Source: Flavobacteriales bacterium (GTDB taxonomy: Bacteria; Bacteroidota; Bacteroidia; Flavobacteriales_F; PHOS-HE28). Taken from it: DNA of 64,000 bases. A model generated the notes under the pieces. It had not been told where the DNA came from. It ran no database searches and saw only the letters and a list, made by a program, of their open reading frames with translations. A program made the position numbers and the translations under genes. Shown piece after piece: positions 24,759-33,529 of the stretch (the first letter of the stretch is position 1; each line of letters starts with the position of its first letter). The stretch spans positions 2,108,001 through 2,172,000 of the forward strand of contig JADJXH010000004.1 in the NCBI GenBank assembly GCA_016715895.1. The letters are read 5' to 3'.

Positions 24759-27643
24759 CGCAGTTCGTTGCTGAGGTATCGGGCGGTATGGCCGCGACCC
24801 ATGCGTACGACCTCCTCGGGTGTTCCGCGGGCCACGATGCGTCCGCCGCCATCGCCGCCCTCGGGGCCCATGTCGATCACATGGTCGGCCACCTTGATGA
24901 TGTCCATGTTGTGTTCCACGACGAGCACCGTGTTCCCCTGGTCGACCAGCCGGTCGAGCACGGCGATCAGCTGCCGTACGTCCTCGAAGTGGAGGCCGGT
25001 GGTGGGCTCGTCGAGGATGTAGAGCGTGCTGCCGGTGCCGCGTCGCCCGAGCTCGCTGGCGAGCTTGATGCGTTGCGCCTCGCCACCGCTGAGGGTGGTG
25101 CTGCTCTGTCCGAGGGTCACGTATCCAAGGCCCACATCGATGAGGGTGCGCAGCTTCACGGCCAGTTGGGGAAGGTCGGCGAAGTGCTCCAGGGCCTCCT
25201 CCACGCTCATGTCCAGCACGTCCGCGATGCTTCGGCCCTTGAAGCGCACTTCGAGCGTTTCGCGGTCGTATCGCTTGCCGCGGCAGGTCTCGCAGGGCAC
25301 GTCCACATCGGGCAGAAAGTTCATGGCGATGGTGCGCACGCCGGCGCCCTTGCAGGTCTCGCAGCGCCCGCCGGCGGTGTTGAATGAGAAGCGTCCGGCC
25401 TTGTAGCCGCGCACTTTGGCGCCCGGCAGTTGGGCGTACAGTTGGCGGATGGCGTCGAACAGCCCGGTGTAGGTGGCGGGATTGCTGCGGGGGGTGCGTC
25501 CGATCGGGCTCTGGTCCACCTCGATCACCTTGTCCAGGTGCGCCAGCCCGTCCACCTTGCGGTGGGGCAATGGCCGTGTATCGGCGCGGTGGAAGTGGCG
25601 GGCCAGGATCGGGTAGAGCGTGTCGCCGATGAGGGTGCTTTTCCCGCTGCCGCTCACACCGGTGACGCAGATGAACATGCCGAGGGGCAGCACGAGGTCC
25701 ACATCCTTGAGGTTGTGGCCGGTGGCGCCGAGCACCGAGAGCCGTTGACCGTTGCCGGTGCGGCGCTGGCGCGGCACGGGGATGTTGAGCTCGTCGCGCA
25801 GATAGCGGCCCGTGAGGCTGTCCGCATTGCGCACCTCCGCGGGCGTCCCCTGGGCCACGATGCGGCCGCCGTGCTCGCCAGCCCCCGGACCAATGTCGAT
25901 CAGGTGGTCCGCCTGCACCATCATCTCCTTGTCGTGCTCCACCACGATGACGCTGTTGCCGCCATCGCGCAGGTGGCGAAGGCTGGCGATGAGCCGGTGG
26001 TCGTCGCGCTGGTGCAGGCCGATGCTGGGCTCGTCAAGGATGTAGAGGACCCCGGTGAGCTGGCTGCCGATCTGGGTGGCCAGCCTGATGCGCTGGGCCT
26101 CGCCACCGCTCAGGGTGCGGGCGCTGCGGTCCAGTGTGAGATACTCGAGGCCCACGTCGATGAGGAAGCGGGTGCGGGCGGTGATCTCCTTCACCACATC
26201 GCGTGCGATCAAGGCCTGCCGTCCCTCGAGGCGGTCCAGAAGCCCTTCGGTATGGGCATGCAGCCGGTCCAGCGGCATCGAGGCGAGCTCGTGGATGTTG
26301 AGCCCGTCGAGCCGGAAGTGCAGCGCGGTGCGCTTCAGGCGAGTGCCCTTGCATTCGGGGCAGGCCACCATATGCGTGAACTGCTCGGCCCATTTCTGCG
26401 CCTGCGTGCCGCCTTCCTTGGCCTGCTCAAGGATGAAGGGGATGATGCCCTCGAACTGCACGGTGCGGTCGCTCAGTCCCACCTGGCTGCTCACACGGAG
26501 GGGCTCGTCCAGGCCGTTGAGCAGTGCGGCCACCACCGGGTCGCCCATCTCCTCCACGGGTGTGTCCAGATCGTGACCGAAGCCGGCCAGCACGGCCTCC
26601 ACCTGACGGAAGATCCAGGAGTTCTTGAAGCTGCCCAGGGGCAGCACGGCCCCGCGGCGGATGCTCTTGCTGCGGTCCGGGATGATCTTGCCGATGGCCA
26701 CATCGGTCACCTGGCCCAGCCCGCTGCACCGTGGACACGCGCCGTAGGGACTGTTGAAGCTGAACAGGTTCGGCTCAGGCTCCTCGTAGGCGATGCCGCT
26801 CGTGGGGCACATGAGGTGGCGGCTCAGGTAGCGGGGCTGCGTGCCGTCCGGCGGCAGGGCCATCAGGTTGCCCTTGCCGAGCTTCAGCGCCAGGTCGCAG
26901 GCATCGGCCAGCCGTTTGCGGCCGGGGCCGGACCGGCCTTCGGCAGGCACCTTCAACCGGTCGATCACCACCTCGATGTCGTGCACCTTGTAGCGGTCCA
27001 GGCGGGGGCGGGTGGTGAGGTCGATCACCTTGCCGTCCACGCGGGCCCGGAGGAAGCCCTGCCGCAGGAACTGCTCGAAGAGCTCCTTGTAGTGCCCTTT
27101 GCGGCCGCGTACGACAGGGGCGAGCACGAGCAGTTCACCGCCGGCGTGCTCCTCCATCAGCAGGTCCACGATGCGGGCATCGGTGTAGCGCACCATGCGT
27201 TCCCCCGTGACGTAGGAGTAGGCGTCCGCGGCCCGGGCGTAGAGCAGGCGCAACAGGTCGTAGATCTCCGTCACCGTGCCCACGGTGCTGCGCGGGTTGC
27301 GGCTGATGGTCTTCTGTTCGATGGCGATCACCGGGCTGAGCCCGGTGATGAGGTCCACATCGGGGCGCTTGATGCCGCCGAGGAACTGCCGCGCATAGGC
27401 GTTGAAGGTCTCGATGTAGCGGCGCTGCCCTTCGGCGTGCAGGGTGTCGAAGGCGAGGCTGCTTTTGCCGCTTCCGCTGAGGCCTGTGATCACCACGAGC
27501 TGGTCGCGGGGGATCACCACGTCGATGTTCTTCAGGTTGTGCACACGGGCGCCCAGCACCTCGATGGCGGCATCGCCGGTCGGTGGTGCGGTGGCGCTGG
27601 CGGTGTCCGCAGCTTCACTCGTCCTGGGCACCTTCCGCGGCAT
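24755..27643 (-). CDS. uvrA: Excinuclease ABC subunit A
   Basis: This is the DNA damage-recognition ATPase of nucleotide excision repair, working with UvrB and UvrC. It has 962 residues and two ABC ATPase modules. The Walker A motifs are GLSGSGKS (residues 54-61) and GVSGSGKST, and both LSGGEAQR signatures are present. The zinc modules show CPECKGTRL and a final CETCKGAG to CETCRGKRY finger. In the first zinc module Cys279, Cys303 and Cys306 are present, but the usual second cysteine is Ser282. It overlaps the lytic transglycosylase stop by 29 bases and the LOG gene by four. The N-terminal 25 residues are an Ala/Thr-rich extension. Confidence 0.96.
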   Translation of the reverse strand: MPRKVPRTSEAADTASATAPPTGDAAIEVLGARVHNLKNIDVVIPRDQLVVITGLSGSGKSSLAFDTLHAEGQRRYIETFNAYARQFLGGIKRPDVDLITGLSPVIAIEQKTISRNPRSTVGTVTEIYDLLRLLYARAADAYSYVTGERMVRYTDARIVDLLMEEHAGGELLVLAPVVRGRKGHYKELFEQFLRQGFLRARVDGKVIDLTTRPRLDRYKVHDIEVVIDRLKVPAEGRSGPGRKRLADACDLALKLGKGNLMALPPDGTQPRYLSRHLMCPTSGIAYEEPEPNLFSFNSPYGACPRCSGLGQVTDVAIGKIIPDRSKSIRRGAVLPLGSFKNSWIFRQVEAVLAGFGHDLDTPVEEMGDPVVAALLNGLDEPLRVSSQVGLSDRTVQFEGIIPFILEQAKEGGTQAQKWAEQFTHMVACPECKGTRLKRTALHFRLDGLNIHELASMPLDRLHAHTEGLLDRLEGRQALIARDVVKEITARTRFLIDVGLEYLTLDRSARTLSGGEAQRIRLATQIGSQLTGVLYILDEPSIGLHQRDDHRLIASLRHLRDGGNSVIVVEHDKEMMVQADHLIDIGPGAGEHGGRIVAQGTPAEVRNADSLTGRYLRDELNIPVPRQRRTGNGQRLSVLGATGHNLKDVDLVLPLGMFICVTGVSGSGKSTLIGDTLYPILARHFHRADTRPLPHRKVDGLAHLDKVIEVDQSPIGRTPRSNPATYTGLFDAIRQLYAQLPGAKVRGYKAGRFSFNTAGGRCETCKGAGVRTIAMNFLPDVDVPCETCRGKRYDRETLEVRFKGRSIADVLDMSVEEALEHFADLPQLAVKLRTLIDVGLGYVTLGQSSTTLSGGEAQRIKLASELGRRGTGSTLYILDEPTTGLHFEDVRQLIAVLDRLVDQGNTVLVVEHNMDIIKVADHVIDMGPEGGDGGGRIVARGTPEEVVRMGRGHTARYLSNELR

Positions 27644-28592
27644 CGAAATCGGCGGCAGGCAGCAGCAGCTCGTAGCGCCGGCCCGCGGGGTTGGACAGGC
27701 GGGTCTCCCGCAGCCAGGGGTTCAACAGCTTGAGCACCTTGTAGGAGGTGCCCTGCTCGGCCGCGAAGGCGGCCAGGTCGCTCACGGTCCCGTCCACCAC
27801 GTGGGTGCGGACCTTGTAAGGCGCGTAAAGGTCCTTGGCGCGGATATGGAACCCATAGCGGCCCGGGTCGGCCATGATCTCCTTCATCGCGAGGGCCCGG
27901 AACACATATCGGGAGGTCTCCTCGGGCAGGAGCAGGTCGTAGTAGTCCCTGGCGTTCTGCCGGCCGATCTGCTTGTCGAGCCCTCCGATGCCCAGGTTGT
28001 ACGAGGCCATGGCCATGGCCCAGGAACCGTAGCGCGCGTAGGCCTCCTTCAGGTACCGGGCCGCGGCCCGTGTGCTCTTCACCACATTGTAGCGCTCATC
28101 CACCTCGCTGCTCACCTCCAGGCCGTAGCGCGGGGCGGTGTCCTTCATGAACTGCCAGAAGCCTGCCGCGCCCATGGGGCTCACCGCGTTGGTGAAGCCG
28201 CTCTCGATGAGGGAGATGTACTTGAGGTCCTCCGGCACGCCCTCCTCGCGAAGCACCTGTTCGATGAGGGGGAACCACCGCGCGGCCCGCTTGTGCGCGA
28301 GGATGGAGTTGCTCTGCCAGTAGGTGTTCACCAGCAGTTCACGGTCCAGCCGTTCCCTCACATCGAGCTTCTCCAGCGGAACACGCTCGCCACACAGCTC
28401 CACGGTGTTCGGCAGGGTGAGGGAGAAGATCTTGTAGCTGGCGTTGAAGTGGCGCTGGTGGTCCAGGTCGTTGTGCTCCTCGATCACCGCGTAGGTGAAC
28501 AGGTTGGCGACCAGCACACCGGCCAGCAGGAGGGTGCCCGCCCCGGCGATGCGCAGGGCGTGGATGAGCGGGGTGCGTGGTTCAGGGGCCAT
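27615..28592 (-). CDS. Membrane-anchored lytic transglycosylase (MltD/SLT type)
   Basis: It cleaves peptidoglycan glycan strands with formation of 1,6-anhydro-muramoyl ends. The ATG at 28592 gives a 325-residue protein with an N-terminal membrane helix (residues 13-36). The SLT domain carries the catalytic Glu130 in SLIESGF, then SPMGAAGFWQFM and a later AMASYNLG block. The C-terminal 60 residues (DLAAFAAEQGTSYKVLKLLN) resemble a LysM-like or related glycan-binding motif, with lower certainty. The start overlaps the end of the glycosyl-1-phosphate transferase gene by 11 bases. In a polysaccharide locus it may open the wall for export or remodelling, which is inference. Confidence 0.88.
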   Translation of the reverse strand: MAPEPRTPLIHALRIAGAGTLLLAGVLVANLFTYAVIEEHNDLDHQRHFNASYKIFSLTLPNTVELCGERVPLEKLDVRERLDRELLVNTYWQSNSILAHKRAARWFPLIEQVLREEGVPEDLKYISLIESGFTNAVSPMGAAGFWQFMKDTAPRYGLEVSSEVDERYNVVKSTRAAARYLKEAYARYGSWAMAMASYNLGIGGLDKQIGRQNARDYYDLLLPEETSRYVFRALAMKEIMADPGRYGFHIRAKDLYAPYKVRTHVVDGTVSDLAAFAAEQGTSYKVLKLLNPWLRETRLSNPAGRRYELLLPAADFDAAEGAQDE

Positions 28593-29676
28593 GGCCGGAT
28601 CGGGCTGGACGAGGGCGTCGCGTGGGCAGGTAGAGCAGCAGGAAGACGACGACGGCGTACAGAACGAAGATCGCCGTGTGAAGGTTCCCCCAGGCGCCCA
28701 CGAAGCGCAGTGCCGCAAAGTTAAGGAACACGCTGAGGGCCCCCAGCGCGCCGAAGGTGAGGGCCACCTGGCCGTCGCTCAGGCCCAGGTAGCTCAGGTG
28801 ATGGGTGGTGTGGTCGCGGCCGCCGACGAAGGGGCTTCGTCCTTTTCCGATCCGGTTGATGGTCACGGTGGTGGTGTCCACGATGGGCAGCAGGAACACC
28901 ACGAGGGTCATGACCGCCTGGCGCCAGTGCTCATCCGCGCCGCTCACCGGGGAGGGGGCGTTCCAGAAACAGCGGATCCCGACGAAGGCGAGGTACACGC
29001 CCAGGAACTGGCTGCCGGTATCGCCCATGAACATCCTGCTGGGGTTCCAGTTGTAGAACAGAAAGCCGGCCAGCGCTGCGATGGTGCCCACCAGCAGCAC
29101 CATGTGCACGCCCTCCACGGGGCCCAGCATCAGGTGCACCACCAGGCCGTTGAGCAGGATGAAGATGGAGACCACCGTGGTGATGGCGTCCATGTTGTCC
29201 AGCATGTTGATGGAGTTCATGATGCCGACGACCCATACGACGGTGAGCAGCATGTCGGCCCAGGCTGTTCCGAAGAAGTGGATGCTGTTGCCCGAGGCGA
29301 CGAGCAGTGCGCCGCAGCCCACCTGGGCGAGGAACTTCAGGACGGGGCGTGTGTTGTAGGCATCATCGGCCAGGCCGAGGAGGAAGCCGAGCGAGGTGGC
29401 CGCGATGAGGCCCAGCAGGCCGGGCTGCCAGAGCGGTGCCAGGGCCGGGAAGAACACGCCGTTCACCGAGAACGCGCCGAGGAAGACGATGAAGAAGGCG
29501 ATGCCCCCGAAGGCGGGCTTGTGGGTGGCGCTCCAGCGCACCAGGTCCGTGTTGTGCTCACGCGAGCCCAGCGTGCGGGCGAAGCGCATGAAGAGCGAGT
29601 TGATCAGCAGCGAGAAGAGGACCGCGGCGAAGAAGAGGCCGGAGTAGATGAGGAAGAGCTGTGCCGGGGTGTACAT
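28582..29676 (-). CDS. Polyprenyl-phosphate N-acetylhexosamine-1-phosphate transferase (WecA/TagO/MraY superfamily)
   Basis: This is an integral membrane enzyme that loads the first sugar-1-phosphate onto undecaprenyl phosphate and so starts polysaccharide repeat assembly. The ATG at 29676 (364 residues) fits the family; the frame runs further upstream but that part is non-homologous and overlaps rmlC. About ten membrane helices are visible. Conserved polar motifs are GLADDAYN (residues 101-108), NMLDNMDAI (157-165), FMGDTGSQFLG (216-226) and a later HTTHHLSYLG. It lies in a minus-strand run with rmlC and the kinase. Its exact sugar (GlcNAc or another N-acetylhexosamine) cannot be read from the sequence. 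Confidence 0.9.
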   Translation of the reverse strand: MYTPAQLFLIYSGLFFAAVLFSLLINSLFMRFARTLGSREHNTDLVRWSATHKPAFGGIAFFIVFLGAFSVNGVFFPALAPLWQPGLLGLIAATSLGFLLGLADDAYNTRPVLKFLAQVGCGALLVASGNSIHFFGTAWADMLLTVVWVVGIMNSINMLDNMDAITTVVSIFILLNGLVVHLMLGPVEGVHMVLLVGTIAALAGFLFYNWNPSRMFMGDTGSQFLGVYLAFVGIRCFWNAPSPVSGADEHWRQAVMTLVVFLLPIVDTTTVTINRIGKGRSPFVGGRDHTTHHLSYLGLSDGQVALTFGALGALSVFLNFAALRFVGAWGNLHTAIFVLYAVVVFLLLYLPTRRPRPARSGHGP

Positions 29677-29684
29677 GGCCGGGG

Positions 29685-30233
29685 CTAGGCAAGCGTGGCC
29701 AGCAGGTCCTTCAGGGGAAGGCCCGCCTGGTCCTTGGCGTTCACGATCGGTGCGGTCACGCCCCACTCGATCCCCAGGGCGGGATCGTTCCAGAGCAGCG
29801 TGCGTTCGGCCGCCGGGTCCCAATAGCGCGAGCATTTGTACTGGAACAGGGTGTTGTCCTCCAGCACCGCTAGACCGTGGGCGAACCCTTCGGGGATGAA
29901 CAGCATCACCGGCGCGCTGTCGTCGAGCCGGATGCTGAAGTGCCGGCCAAGGGTCGGGCTGTCGGCGCGCAGGTCCACGCACACGTCGAGCACGGCGCCG
30001 CGTGCCACGCGCACCAGCTTGGCCTGGGCCGACGGGCCCGCCTGCAGGTGCAGTCCGCGCACCACGTTCCTGCGCGATACGGATTCATTGTCCTGCACGA
30101 AGCGCAGGTCCAGGCCGGTGGTGGCGGCGAAGGTCCGCTCGTTGAAGCTCTCCAGGAAGTGACCCCGGTCGTCGCGGTGCACGGCGGGCCGCAGGACCAG
30201 AAGACCGTGAAGAGGGGTGGTCTCGATCCGCAT
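29685..30233 (-). CDS. rfbC: dTDP-4-dehydrorhamnose 3,5-epimerase
   Basis: This 182-residue cupin-fold enzyme is of the RmlC family, which epimerises dTDP-4-keto-6-deoxyglucose on the way to dTDP-L-rhamnose or related deoxysugars. The family blocks are visible: RGHFLESFNERTF, FVQDNESVSRRNVVRGLHLQ with the catalytic-type histidine, an RGAVLDVCVDLR strand, and IPEGFAHGLAVLED. The ATG shares one base with the stop of the tyrosine kinase gene (TGATG). The remaining rml genes (A, B, D) are not in the window, so the final sugar is uncertain. Confidence 0.92.
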   Translation of the reverse strand: MRIETTPLHGLLVLRPAVHRDDRGHFLESFNERTFAATTGLDLRFVQDNESVSRRNVVRGLHLQAGPSAQAKLVRVARGAVLDVCVDLRADSPTLGRHFSIRLDDSAPVMLFIPEGFAHGLAVLEDNTLFQYKCSRYWDPAAERTLLWNDPALGIEWGVTAPIVNAKDQAGLPLKDLLATLA

Positions 30234-32713
30234 CAGCCCCTGCCGGTGAGTTTGTCCAGGAACCCTGTACGCCGCCCCCCCTTGCCACCCTTGCGGTCCC
30301 CACGGTCCTCGTAGTAGCCGTACCCGGTGCCGTAGCCATGCCCGTAGCCATAGCCGTAGCCGTAGCCGTAACCGTAGTTGTAGCCGTATTTGTTGCGGTC
30401 GATGTCCACGCCGTTGAGGATGGTGGTGATGCGGGTGATCCGGTTCTCGTTGATCAGGCGGTCCACGTTGTGGATGAAGGCCTTCTTGCTGTAGTCCGAG
30501 CGGAAGATGTAGATGGGATAGTCGGCGCGCTGGATCATGGCGATGCCGTCGGTGACGAGGCCCACGGGCGGATTGTCGATGAGGATCACATCATAGCTCT
30601 TCTTGAGCTCCTCGATGATGAGGCTCATGCGTTCGCTGATCACCAGTTCGGACGGGTTCGGCGGGATGGGGCCGGCGGTGATGAAGTAGAGGTTCTGAAG
30701 GGCGCTCTGCTGGATGCAGTTCTCCAGGGTGTCCTTGTTGATGAGCAGGGTGCTCATGCCGCGCACGTTGTCCACGCCGAAACCCAGGTGGATCTTGGGT
30801 TTCCGCATGTCGAGGTCCAGCACGATGACGCGCTTTCCACTGAACGCGATGATGCCGGCCAGGTTGATCGCCACGAAGGTCTTCCCCTCGCCGCTGATGG
30901 TGCTGGTGATGGCGATGAGCTTGGGCCCCGGGCTGTTGTCCACGAACTGCATGTTCGTGCGCACGGTGCGGAAGCTCTCGGCGATCAGGCTCTTGGGGTT
31001 CTTGTCGACGAGCAGCTGGCTGATGGGGATCTCCTTCTTGTACTTGGGGATCATGCCCAGGATGCCGATGGACGCGCTGGAGGTCTTGGCGATGTCGTTC
31101 AGGGAGGTGATGTTGTCGTGGAGCACATAGCGCACCAGCACGATGAGGAAGCTGATCACCATGCCGGTGAGCAGGTAGGAGAAGATGACCAGGTTCCGGT
31201 TGGGCGCCATCGGCACCGCAGGGATCACCGGTCGCTCCAGGACCTTGTTGTCCGGCACGAAACCGGCACGGCTGATCCGGTACTCGATGTCCTTCTCCAG
31301 CAGCAGGGTGTAGTACTTCTCGTTGATCTGGAACAGGCGGTCGATGCGGGCGAACTCGAGCTCCTTCTCGGGAAGGGTGAGGAAGCGCGCCTCGTGCTGC
31401 AGGATGATGTCCTGGTACTCCTTCACCTTGTCGGTGAGCCGTGCGCGCAGGCTGCGGATGCTGTTCACCACGAGGCCCTTCTGCACCTGGATGCGATGCT
31501 CCACATCGCGCACGGCCTGGTTGCTGGGCGTGGCCTCCAGAAAGAGCTCCTCGCGTTCCAGGAGGAGCTTCTGCAGCGATTCGATCATGGTCGTGAGCGA
31601 ACGCTCGTACGTGGTGCCGACCAGGAGGGGCATCAGGTTGTACACATCGATGTCGCCCAGGGCCTTGTCGGTGGACTGTTCGATGGCGGCCAGAAGGTCC
31701 ATCTCCACCTGCACCTCCACGATCCGGTCCTCGTATTCCCTCACACGGTTCAGATAGATCGGCGTCAGTTCGCTCATGTCGGACACCTTGTTCTCCATCT
31801 TGAAGGCCTGCATGCGGTACTCGGATTCGCGGAGCTTGTCGAACACGGTGTCCTTCTGCGATTCGATGAACCGGAGGATGCTCTCGGCGCTCTCGCGCAT
31901 CCGTTCCACGTCGTAGCCGATGTAGGTCTCGGCCATGGCCTCGGCGAGGTCGCGCGCCAGCACGGGGTTGTTGTCGCGGCAGTCGATGGCCACCGTGCGG
32001 GCGTCGTTGTCCAGGATGCGGGCGTCGATCTGCTTGGAGTACTGGGCCACCAGGCTTGCCGGGCTGTTGATCCGGAAATAGGTGGACCCATCGGCCTCCA
32101 TGCGCTCCTTCATCGCCACATCGTCGAGCCACACGCTGCAGCGGAAGTGCGGGGTGGTGACGCGCTCGCTGAGGTCGAAGGTGAGGGTGAGCGGCTGGCC
32201 AGCCACGGCATAGGTGAAGGTCGCCTTGCCTTCGGTGTCCAGGTCGATGAAGATGGGCAGGTCGCGCACCCGGGGGTCGAGCACCTCGACGTCCTCGATG
32301 CGGAAGAAGGTGCCGGTGTAGAGCTCGTTGGTGAGGATCTGGCCCTTGTAGAAATAACTGACCTCCAGGGGAAGCTTCCGCAGCACCTTGTCGATGAAGA
32401 ACTTGGACCGGAGCAGCTCCACGTCGGCCAGCAGGTTCTTGTCCTCCACGAACTGGTTCATCTCCAGCACCAGCTGGGCATTGTTGCTCTCGCGGATCTG
32501 GAGGATCGCGCCGCTCTTGAAGGTGGGGGCGGTGTAGCGGAGGTAGAGGTAGGCCGCGGCGCCCGACAGGATGATGCAGAGCAGGATCCAGATCGAGGAT
32601 CGCTTGATGATGTACAGGAACAGCCCGAGGTCGAACTCGTTGCTGAAGTTCGTGATCCGCTCCCGATAGCTGTCGAGGGTGATGTTCCGCTGGCTGACGT
32701 CCTCGTTCAGCAT
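30233..32713 (-). CDS. Polysaccharide biosynthesis tyrosine autokinase (Wzc-like)
   Basis: This 826-residue inner-membrane co-polymerase and BY-kinase controls chain length and export of capsule or EPS. The N-terminal Wzz-type domain starts with a membrane helix (about residues 40-60), a long coiled-coil periplasmic region follows, and a second helix lies near residue 515. The C-terminal kinase domain has a Walker A (ISGEGKT), a Walker A' (VLDLDMRKP) and a Walker B (VILIDNPP). The C-terminus is an unusual Tyr-Gly repeat tail with 12 tyrosines in about 26 residues, the expected autophosphorylation cluster. The partner export lipoprotein gene lies seven bases upstream. No separate phosphatase gene was seen. 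Confidence 0.93.
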   Translation of the reverse strand: MLNEDVSQRNITLDSYRERITNFSNEFDLGLFLYIIKRSSIWILLCIILSGAAAYLYLRYTAPTFKSGAILQIRESNNAQLVLEMNQFVEDKNLLADVELLRSKFFIDKVLRKLPLEVSYFYKGQILTNELYTGTFFRIEDVEVLDPRVRDLPIFIDLDTEGKATFTYAVAGQPLTLTFDLSERVTTPHFRCSVWLDDVAMKERMEADGSTYFRINSPASLVAQYSKQIDARILDNDARTVAIDCRDNNPVLARDLAEAMAETYIGYDVERMRESAESILRFIESQKDTVFDKLRESEYRMQAFKMENKVSDMSELTPIYLNRVREYEDRIVEVQVEMDLLAAIEQSTDKALGDIDVYNLMPLLVGTTYERSLTTMIESLQKLLLEREELFLEATPSNQAVRDVEHRIQVQKGLVVNSIRSLRARLTDKVKEYQDIILQHEARFLTLPEKELEFARIDRLFQINEKYYTLLLEKDIEYRISRAGFVPDNKVLERPVIPAVPMAPNRNLVIFSYLLTGMVISFLIVLVRYVLHDNITSLNDIAKTSSASIGILGMIPKYKKEIPISQLLVDKNPKSLIAESFRTVRTNMQFVDNSPGPKLIAITSTISGEGKTFVAINLAGIIAFSGKRVIVLDLDMRKPKIHLGFGVDNVRGMSTLLINKDTLENCIQQSALQNLYFITAGPIPPNPSELVISERMSLIIEELKKSYDVILIDNPPVGLVTDGIAMIQRADYPIYIFRSDYSKKAFIHNVDRLINENRITRITTILNGVDIDRNKYGYNYGYGYGYGYGYGHGYGTGYGYYEDRGDRKGGKGGRRTGFLDKLTGRG
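30314..30390. repeat. Hexanucleotide repeat (CCGTAG-like) encoding the Tyr-Gly tail
   Basis: Imperfect tandem copies of CCGTAG/GTAGCC read Tyr-Gly on the minus strand at the end of the tyrosine kinase gene. The six-base unit keeps frame, so slippage would change the number of tyrosines without ending the protein. Confidence 0.8.
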
Positions 32714-32720
32714 GCCGCCG

Positions 32721-33500
32721 CTATTGGAAGCCCCGGATGATCCCGATCACCAGCACCACGCTGGTGAGCAGGGTGATGATGGGGGTGATGTCGGCGAGCA
32801 CCTCGCGCACAAGCTCCGGGTTCGGCTCCACGTACACCACATCATCGGAGAACATCACCATGTCGGCGTACTTCAGGCCTTCGATGTCGGTCAGGTCGAA
32901 CTGGAAGACCTGCCTGCTGCCGGCGCCATCGCGACGGAACACCTTCACCTTGTGGGCGTTGCCGCGTTTGGCCACCCCTCGGGCGCTGGCCAGCACCTCC
33001 AGCAGGGTGGTGTTCGCGTTCTCCAGGGGCACCACCACCGCATCTCCGCCGCCGCCGGGGAAGACCACCACGCGCCGGTTGGTCACGCTCAACTGCACGA
33101 AGGGCCGGTTGTAGAACTCCATGTAGCGCTCCTCGAGCCAGGTCTCCGCTTCGCGCAGCGTTTTCCCGGCCAGGATCACGCGACCGAGGAGGGGCAGCTT
33201 CACCTTGCCATCGGGCTCCACCAGGTAGTTGAACTGCAGGCGCTGCAGGTTCCGCGCATTGTCCGCCCCCGTGCCTATCGACACCATGTCGATCATCTTG
33301 AAGCCGTCGTTGGCGAACAGACGGAACTGCAGGTAGTCGTTGGGCTGGATCTTGAAGGCCAGGTCCACCGTGTCGGGAACGGAATCGAACTGATAGCCGA
33401 GGGGTGTCCTGAACATGATGTCCCGGTTGATGGTGCAACCGCCGCCCATCACCACCACCATCGCCACCACCGCCAAGGGCGCAAGACGTGCCGTTCGCAT
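32721..33500 (-). CDS. Polysaccharide export lipoprotein (Wza-like, Poly_export/SLBB)
   Basis: This outer-membrane export channel component moves capsule or EPS across the outer membrane. The ATG at 33500 gives 259 residues with a lipoprotein signal whose lipobox ends at Cys22 (VVVMGGGC). The poly-export domain follows (IQPNDYLQFRLFANDG, then LQFNYLVEPDGKVKLPLLGRV), then an SLBB-like domain around residues 140-220. A C-terminal hydrophobic helix (ITLLTSVVLVIGIIRGF) crosses or docks on a membrane. A perfect TAnnTTTG promoter element lies four bases before the start. The kinase gene follows after seven bases. Confidence 0.92.
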   Translation of the reverse strand: MRTARLAPLAVVAMVVVMGGGCTINRDIMFRTPLGYQFDSVPDTVDLAFKIQPNDYLQFRLFANDGFKMIDMVSIGTGADNARNLQRLQFNYLVEPDGKVKLPLLGRVILAGKTLREAETWLEERYMEFYNRPFVQLSVTNRRVVVFPGGGGDAVVVPLENANTTLLEVLASARGVAKRGNAHKVKVFRRDGAGSRQVFQFDLTDIEGLKYADMVMFSDDVVYVEPNPELVREVLADITPIITLLTSVVLVIGIIRGFQ

Positions 33501-33504
33501 CCCG

Positions 33505-33512
33505 CAAAAGTA
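33505..33512 (-). promoter_or_regulatory. -7 element TACTTTTG before the export lipoprotein
   Basis: This is an exact TAnnTTTG match, separated by only four bases from the ATG at 33500, so a leaderless or near-leaderless transcript is predicted. It lies in the 29-base gap after the glycosyltransferase stop. Confidence 0.55.
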
Positions 33513-33529
33513 GCGTTCTCGCCCCACGG

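Noticed and set aside
30314..30390. CRISPR-like array from the repeated hexamer
   Set aside because: The repeats are contiguous, six bases long and coding for Tyr-Gly. There are no spacers.
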